A stretch of DNA of 19,069 nucleotides from JBBQER01 sp052148155 (GTDB lineage: Bacteria; Actinomycetota; Acidimicrobiia; IMCC26256; PALSA-610): the NCBI GenBank assembly GCA_052148155.1, contig JBKQIY010000169.1, forward strand, positions 1 to 19,069, in the 5' to 3' direction. Shown here piece by piece: positions 15,856 to 19,069 of the stretch (positions are counted from its first letter, which is position 1; each line of letters begins with the position of its first letter). Made by a program: the position numbers and the translations under genes. The notes beneath the pieces were generated by a model, which was given only the letters and a program-made list of their open reading frames with translations, was not told the origin of the DNA and ran no database searches.

Positions 15856-17588
15856 AGCGAGTATCTCGTTTCTGCCAGCCGGTACAGGCGTCGCCACACG
15901 AGCCGGTTGACGGTGACGACGTAGATGCTCATGACCGCAATGCCGGTCAGGACCTTGGCGAACTGTCCGTGCGCGGCGGTGGCTTGCGCGATGTAGGCGC
16001 CGAGGCCGGTCGCGATGAGTGTGTGGTGACCATAGGTGACGTATTCGGCGACAATCGACGCGTTCCACGCGCCACCCGCGGCGGTGATCCCGCCGGTGAC
16101 ATAGGCGGGGAAGATGCCGGGAATGATCAGCCGTCGCCATCGCTGCCAACCGCGGACGCCGAAGTTGTCCATGGCCTCGCGCAGGTCGGACGGAATCGAG
16201 ATCGCGCCGGCGATCGTGTTGAACAGGACGTACCACTGCGCGCCGAGCGCCATGAGCACGATCCCGCCCCAGTTCAAGCTGATATGAGTCGCGATCAAGA
16301 ACGCGGCGAAGAACGGGAACAGAAAGTTGGCGGGGAAGCTCGCGAAGATTTGCACAACCGGCTGCGCGTAGCGCGCCAACCGTGGTGACATCCCGATCTT
16401 CACGCCGACCGGCACCCAGATCAACGTGGAGAAGATGACGAGCACGACGACACGACCGAACGTGACCGCGCCCAAGCCGAACGCGTGACTGAACGCGCCG
16501 AGTCCGACGTTCTCGTTGATATAGCTCAACGCTTTCCACGCGCCGAACAGCACCACGATGCTTGTGATGACAGCGAAGATCGCGTCACCGGCACGGCGGC
16601 GCGCGACGTTCGGGGCTAGGGGCCGGTCCGCGAGCCCGAACACGCGAGTCATTCGGTCGAGGCCGACCGTCATCGGCCGCAACAGCCGGCCCACGAGGCG
16701 CGGTAGTCGGGACCGGCGCAGAACGTCGAGCATGATGCTGCGGGGTTGCTCGGCGGCCTCGCTCAGTTCGACCCGGAACTTTTCAGACCACGCGACCAAC
16801 GGACGCCAAAACAAGAAGTTGACACCGAGCACCAGCACGATCATGACCCCGATCGCAATGAGCACGCGGCCTAGTTGTCCATTGGCGCTCGCCGTGCCGA
16901 CATAGCTCCCGATCCCCGGCAGTACGTGACCTTGGCCATTCACGGTGATGAGTTCAGACGCGGTCAAAAAGAACCAGCCGCCGCCGAAGCTCATCATTCC
17001 GTTCCACACCAGGCCGATCATCGAGGTCGGAACGTCGAGCCGCCAGAACCGTTGCCATTTCGTCAGCCGCATAAGCCGTGCCGCTTCGTCGAGGTCGCTC
17101 GGCTGGGTGATCAGCGAGTGGTAGAAGCTGAACGTCATGTTCCAGGCTTGCGACGTGAAGATCGCGAAGATCGACGCGCACTCCAATCCGAGGATCGAGT
17201 GGGGAAACAACGCGATGAAGAGAGTCACGGTGATCGACAAGAAGCCGAGGATCGGTACGGACTGCAAGATGTCGAGCACCGGGATGAGTATCTTTTCCGC
17301 GCGACGTGAACGAGCTGCAGCCGTTCCATACACGAACGTGAACGTCACCGAGAGGCCGAGCGCGATGAACATTCTCGCCAGGGAACGCATGGCGTAGTAC
17401 GGAAGGAGAGTCGGGTCGGTCGACAGTTGCGCGGTCGCATGGCCGGTGGTCGGTGCCGTCACCGAGAGGCCCAACCGCAACAATCCGTACAGCAACGCAA
17501 AGACGCCCGCGCCGACCAGCAGGTCAGCCGGACGGAACTGCGGGCGGCGCAACACTCCACGCGTCGGGAACGACTCGCGCATCGCCAT
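15852..17588 (-). CDS. Fused double ABC permease (two BPD_transp_1 units)
   Basis: The 578-residue membrane protein contains two importer permease domains in one chain. Each half has a cytoplasmic EAA-type coupling loop: DEAARLMRLTKWQRFWRLDVP at about 167-187 and DLREAMDNFGVRGWQRWRRLIIP at about 468-490. A cytoplasmic linker of around 70 residues lies between them. One chain could thus form the whole channel, with two copies of the ATPase at 14512. Start ATG 17588 is preferred over the in-frame GTG 17594 because GTG 17594 lies inside the Shine-Dalgarno AAGGAGGT (17593-17600), five bases before the ATG. No substrate-binding protein gene is found in the window. The leader between 17589 and 17795 has unusual regulatory features, listed separately. 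Confidence 0.9.
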   Translation of the reverse strand: MAMRESFPTRGVLRRPQFRPADLLVGAGVFALLYGLLRLGLSVTAPTTGHATAQLSTDPTLLPYYAMRSLARMFIALGLSVTFTFVYGTAAARSRRAEKILIPVLDILQSVPILGFLSITVTLFIALFPHSILGLECASIFAIFTSQAWNMTFSFYHSLITQPSDLDEAARLMRLTKWQRFWRLDVPTSMIGLVWNGMMSFGGGWFFLTASELITVNGQGHVLPGIGSYVGTASANGQLGRVLIAIGVMIVLVLGVNFLFWRPLVAWSEKFRVELSEAAEQPRSIMLDVLRRSRLPRLVGRLLRPMTVGLDRMTRVFGLADRPLAPNVARRRAGDAIFAVITSIVVLFGAWKALSYINENVGLGAFSHAFGLGAVTFGRVVVLVIFSTLIWVPVGVKIGMSPRLARYAQPVVQIFASFPANFLFPFFAAFLIATHISLNWGGIVLMALGAQWYVLFNTIAGAISIPSDLREAMDNFGVRGWQRWRRLIIPGIFPAYVTGGITAAGGAWNASIVAEYVTYGHHTLIATGLGAYIAQATAAHGQFAKVLTGIAVMSIYVVTVNRLVWRRLYRLAETRYSL

Positions 17589-17592
17589 GGTC

Positions 17593-17600
17593 ACCTCCTT
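17593..17600 (-). promoter_or_regulatory. Shine-Dalgarno of the ABC permease, potentially sequestered
   Basis: AAGGAGGT on the minus strand lies five bases before ATG 17588 and is a near-perfect anti-16S match. Its AAGGAG (17595-17600) is fully complementary to CUCCUU of the same transcript (17650-17655), so the site could be masked by RNA pairing. Confidence 0.75.
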
Positions 17601-17624
17601 TCGGAAGCAAGGCCCGGAATACGC

Positions 17625-17639
17625 GCCTGACCGTCAGGC
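17625..17639 (-). repeat. GCCTGAC-1-GTCAGGC palindrome in the permease leader
   Basis: A perfect 7-bp inverted repeat around one central base lies between the leader ORF and the permease start. In RNA it would form a short stem with a three-base loop, which would bring the anti-Shine-Dalgarno and Shine-Dalgarno segments closer together. It could also be a dyad site for a DNA-binding protein. Confidence 0.55.
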
Positions 17640-17649
17640 CAGACAGTTC

Positions 17650-17672
17650 AAGGAGCCGCCTCTGCGAGGCTC
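17650..17672 (-). promoter_or_regulatory. Attenuator-like leader hairpin with competing anti-Shine-Dalgarno
   Basis: Reading the transcript (minus strand), GAGCC (17672-17668) pairs with GGCUC (17657-17653). The inner CCUC-GCA-GAGG register offers an alternative local stem. The 3' arm of this stem shares CUC (17655-17653) with CUCCUU (17655-17650), which is complementary to the permease Shine-Dalgarno at 17595-17600. The two pairings exclude each other. The 5' arm begins only three bases after the leader ORF stop codon. Confidence 0.4.
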
Positions 17673-17675
17673 AGC

Positions 17676-17738
17676 TCAACGCGACGTCCGGGAAGTGGGC
17701 ATCGGCAAACACGGACTTGGATGGCCGTCAGAATCCAT
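17676..17738 (-). CDS. 20-residue leader peptide upstream of the ABC permease
   Basis: A short ORF has ATG 17738 and TGA 17676-17678, with AGGAGG (17745-17750) six bases before the start, a ribosome-binding site as strong as that of the permease itself. The peptide begins MDSDGHPSPCLPMP and ends TSRTSR: proline-rich with one His, one Cys and two Met, and no signal or membrane segment. It lies inside the permease transcript leader, 87 bases before the permease start, and stops right before a hairpin. This arrangement is typical of leader peptides that sense translation rate. It could also be a small metal-binding peptide, or chance; the strong start site argues against chance. Confidence 0.5.
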   Translation of the reverse strand: MDSDGHPSPCLPMPTSRTSR

Positions 17739-17785
17739 CACCCACCTCCTCTCGAGTCAGCGCGGTGGCAGCGCAGTCTCCGTGC

Positions 17786-17814
17786 ATACTAACAAATATC
17801 GGAACACCTGTTCA
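17786..17814 (-). promoter_or_regulatory. Promoter of the leader-ABC transporter operon
   Basis: On the minus strand, TGAACA (17814-17809) and TAGTAT (17791-17786) are spaced by exactly 17 bases. Each hexamer matches consensus at four of six positions. The -35 box lies inside the ArsR-type operator, so repressor binding would block polymerase. Confidence 0.5.
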
Positions 17815-17819
17815 GATAT
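17796..17819. promoter_or_regulatory. ArsR/SmtB-type operator palindrome
   Basis: The 24-bp dyad has left half ATATCGGAACAC and right half CTGTTCAGATAT. The arms are complementary at all but two pairs (G17801/A17814 and the central C/C), giving ATATC-n-GAACA-nn-TGTTC-n-GATAT. Operators of ArsR/SmtB repressors have just this 12-2-12 form with GAACA...TGTTC cores. It lies nine bases before the ArsR gene start and overlaps the opposite promoter, so one bound dimer could control both directions. Confidence 0.85.
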
Positions 17820-17828
17820 CATGAGTTC

Positions 17829-18167
17829 GTGTCGCCGATCCGAACCCGTCGCCGTCAACACGGCCTTGAGGTATCAGCTGGCGAGCAAATCGTGGTCATG
17901 GCCGAGCTCTTCGACATGCTTTCCGACCCGACCCGACTGCGTCTGCTCGTGCAGCTGCGAGTCAACGACGCCGCATGCGTGAGCGACCTTGCACTCTTGA
18001 CCGGCACCAGTGAGTCAGCAGTGTCTCACGCACTCCGCCTCCTGCGCGCCCACGGGATTGTCGACTCGGAACGGCGTGGTCGCCGGATCTTCTACACGCT
18101 CGCTGACCCGCGTGCCCGCGTCGTCATCGACGCCGCGATCCCCCATCTCGACGCCGATCGGCGCTGA
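17829..18167 (+). CDS. ArsR/SmtB-family transcriptional repressor
   Basis: This 112-residue winged-helix protein has the family core LSDPTRLRLLVQL (31-43), recognition helix SESAVSHALRLLRAHG (61-76) and wing ERRGRRIFYTLAD (81-93). Most relatives sense Zn, Ni, Co, Cd or As. The C-terminal helix keeps D93 and H106, spaced 13 apart as in SmtB/NmtR alpha-5 sites, but the usual His two residues after the Asp is R95. C50 in ACVSDLA sits at the alpha-3 site of ArsR/CadC proteins, whose second Cys is S52 here. Metal sensing is thus possible but non-standard. GTG 17829 is the longest start, close to the operator and perhaps leaderless; ATG 17898 would drop 23 residues, including H11. It is divergent from the ABC operon and is probably its repressor and its own. 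Confidence 0.88.
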   Translation: MSPIRTRRRQHGLEVSAGEQIVVMAELFDMLSDPTRLRLLVQLRVNDAACVSDLALLTGTSESAVSHALRLLRAHGIVDSERRGRRIFYTLADPRARVVIDAAIPHLDADRR

Positions 18168-18408
18168 GGGCCGACGCGCGGCCGCACCGACAGACGCAGT
18201 TGTTGACTCAGAGTCCCGTTCGGCCTGACGGCAATCAGACCTGCGCGGCGTTGACATCGTCGAGCCTCGTCTCACACCGGCTCTCCCTGCACCTGCCCGC
18301 CGTGCCTGACAGAGCGCAGGTCCTCGAACTCCAAGCCCAGCCCGGTTCTCGGCACAACCCCGGCGCGCGAGCGTATTGACACGTGCGCGACGGGCAGGAG
18401 TTTGCGAG

Positions 18409-18489
18409 ATGCCCGACGGCGCAGTTGCGAAGCCGCAGATCGGACGAGTGATGTCAGTCGACGAGATCGACGATGTCGACACCACCTGA
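18409..18489 (+). CDS. Putative 26-residue small ORF of unknown function
   Basis: ATG 18409 follows AGGAG (18396-18400) by eight bases, with TTGACA at 18376-18381 a little further upstream. The product starts MPDGAVAKPQIGRVMSVDEI and ends in an acidic DDVDTT tail before TGA. It has no Cys and no membrane segment. It could be a small protein, the remaining N-terminus of a gene cut by the neighbouring insertion element, or chance. I do not recognise it. Confidence 0.25.
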   Translation: MPDGAVAKPQIGRVMSVDEIDDVDTT

Positions 18490-18589
18490 GCGGATGCGCG
18501 CAGGGCTGTCCTGTCTGTGACGGACTTTCCGACCTAACCCAGATGTTTCAGTAACGGTGGGTTGATCGAGAGCGCGCGTCCGCGAAAAG

Positions 18590-18648
18590 GCCCTCCTGGT
18601 GGGGGAAACTGTGCTTGTCGACAGCCAGTTGCCTACACGCAGGAGGGC
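18590..18648 (+). repeat. Inverted repeat that could mask the transposase ribosome-binding site
   Basis: GCCCTCCTG (18590-18598) and CAGGAGGGC (18640-18648) are perfect complements, and with one bulge the stem extends by GTG/CAC. The right arm contains AGGAGG, the only Shine-Dalgarno of the transposase start at 18658. A transcript entering from outside would hide the start, while one begun inside the loop would not. This is a known strategy of insertion sequences to limit transposase made by read-through. Confidence 0.5.
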
Positions 18649-18657
18649 ACTTCCGAG

Positions 18658-19002
18658 ATGAAGCGTATTACGAGGCGTCCACGAGTGTTGGTGACCGGTG
18701 ATGGCAAGGATGTTGTTGGGCACGCGGGTGTTCGTGTGTTGTGTGATCTGGCTGATGAGCTTGGTCTGACCGAGGCGTTGTCGGTGGCGATGGCGCCGAC
18801 GAAGCAGCGTCGGCGGGGTCATGATCGTGGGCAGGTGTTGGTCGATCTGGCGGTGATGCTCGCTGATGGTGGCGAAGCGATCTCGGATCTGAGGGTGTTG
18901 GCCGATCAGCCGGTCTTGTTCGGTGAGGTTGCGTCAGTCCCGACCGCGTGGCGGACACTCGAAGCCATCGACGACGCGACCTCACCGAACAAGACCGGCT
19001 GA
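18658..19002 (+). pseudogene. IS1380-family transposase, N-terminal fragment
   Basis: The protein starts MKRITRRPRVLVTGDGKDVV and continues with the typical IS1380 segment GHAGVRVLCDLADELGLTEALS, VDLAVMLADGGEAISDLRVL and VPTAWRTLEAID. Full-length members are around 450 residues; this one leaves family sequence at about residue 105 (near 18970) and ends DATSPNKTG-stop at 19000-19002, because the DNA turns into the reverse complement of an earlier part of a sister element. The DDE catalytic residues are missing, so it cannot transpose by itself. AGGAGG at 18641-18646 is 11 bases before ATG 18658. Transposase family is clear; truncation is directly visible. Confidence 0.85.
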
Positions 19003-19069
19003 TCGCGCAACACCGCGAGATCCGAGATCGCGTCGCCGCCATCAGCGAGCATCACCGCCAGATCGACCA
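18839..19069. repeat. 97-bp imperfect inverted repeat with 37-bp spacer
   Basis: 18839-18935 and the reverse complement of 18973-19069 agree at 89 of 97 positions by eye. The differences are scattered and mostly change codons or third positions of the transposase frame. The repeat may extend past the window end. Confidence 0.9.
18906..19069 (-). pseudogene. Second IS1380-family transposase fragment, opposite strand
   Basis: Read on the minus strand from 19069, the frame gives VDLAVMLADGGDAISDLAVL then RDQPVLFGEVAS, the same segment as the plus-strand copy with E to D, R to A and A to R changes. After about 18973 it runs into the antisense of the first copy (SMASSVRHAVGTDATSPNKTG) and stops at 18906-18908. 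It is therefore a 3'-truncated transposase whose start lies beyond the window. Its divergence from the first copy shows it is a different element, not a simple duplicate. Confidence 0.75.

Larger units (their letters stand above)
18168..18657. other. Gene-poor stretch before the IS fragments
   Basis: No established gene. It holds two TTGACA hexamers (18252-18257 and 18376-18381), a 26-codon ORF (18409-18489) and the upstream region of the transposase with an AACCC...GGGTT pair (about 18536-18553) that may be near the element end. The insertion boundary cannot be fixed because no target duplication is visible. Confidence 0.5.
18590..19069. mobile_element. IS1380-type insertion sequence remains, two copies in opposite orientation
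   Basis: The plus-strand copy (from 18658) and a minus-strand copy (19069 to 18973) both encode the IS1380 transposase N-terminal region. Their shared part forms a 97-bp inverted repeat at about 92% identity. The outer end of the minus copy is outside the window, and the left outer boundary is unresolved. Codons such as GTG TTG TGT GAT are richer in T at third positions than in neighbouring genes, fitting a separate origin. Confidence 0.8.

Noticed and set aside
15856..16539. N-terminal extension of the ABC ATPase frame up to 16539
   Set aside because: It overlaps the permease gene in another frame and reads as Arg-rich shadow sequence; ATG 15855 overlaps the permease stop in the usual ATGA coupling.
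17600..17795. Metal riboswitch (yybP-ykoY or NiCo type) in the permease leader
   Set aside because: I could not find the conserved core sequences of either class; the visible signals fit a leader ORF with competing hairpins better.

Overview
The window is GC-rich DNA with GTG and ATG starts and tight 4-base gene overlaps (GTGA, ATGA). The gene content (steroid-type acyl-CoA hydratase/aldolase set, Baeyer-Villiger monooxygenases, P450, IS1380 transposase) points to an actinobacterium. I cannot fix the class from sequence alone. There is no rRNA, CRISPR array, phage module or origin.

Layout. (1) 1-1093: the 3' part of an orotidine-phosphate decarboxylase gene (minus strand) that loses its N-terminus near 409, then about 680 bp of non-coding DNA with a decayed tRNA-Leu(UAG)-like sequence; this looks like an old rearrangement edge. 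(2) 1094-7475: a seven-gene plus-strand operon encoding two MaoC-fold hydratase subunits, a free-standing DUF35 zinc-ribbon/OB protein, an Ltp2-like thiolase-fold aldolase, a zinc alcohol dehydrogenase, a Baeyer-Villiger-type flavin monooxygenase carrying a one-base frameshift, and a cytochrome P450. The first four match the ChsH2-ChsH1-Ltp2 system that removes the last side-chain unit from sterols, except that ChsH2 is split into its two domains as separate genes. (3) 7862-10489: a TauE/SafE-type permease converging on a SulP anion transporter with a STAS domain. (4) 10966-12777: a second, full-length type I Baeyer-Villiger monooxygenase, divergent from the SulP gene. (5) 13175-14224: a metallo-beta-lactamase-fold hydrolase. 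(6) 14512-18167: an ABC transporter (ATPase with an AAA-associated C-terminal domain, and a fused double permease) divergent from an ArsR/SmtB repressor. (7) 18168-19069: a gene-poor tail ending in two oppositely oriented IS1380-like transposase fragments.

Functionally, (2) and (4) read as oxidative breakdown of a sterol- or terpenoid-like substrate: P450 and dehydrogenase oxidise, the hydratase/aldolase shortens the acyl-CoA chain to a ketone, and the Baeyer-Villiger enzymes could turn a ketone into an ester or lactone. No CoA ligase or acyl-CoA dehydrogenase is present here, so the pathway must be completed elsewhere. The substrate is inferred, not shown.

The least ordinary part is 17588-17829. 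A near-perfect ArsR-type operator overlaps the -35 box of a well-formed promoter. The transcript then carries a 20-codon leader ORF with a perfect Shine-Dalgarno, followed by two mutually exclusive RNA pairings, one of which would hide the ribosome-binding site of the ABC permease. This looks like two-layer control (repressor plus translational attenuation) of an uncharacterised importer that has no substrate-binding protein in view.
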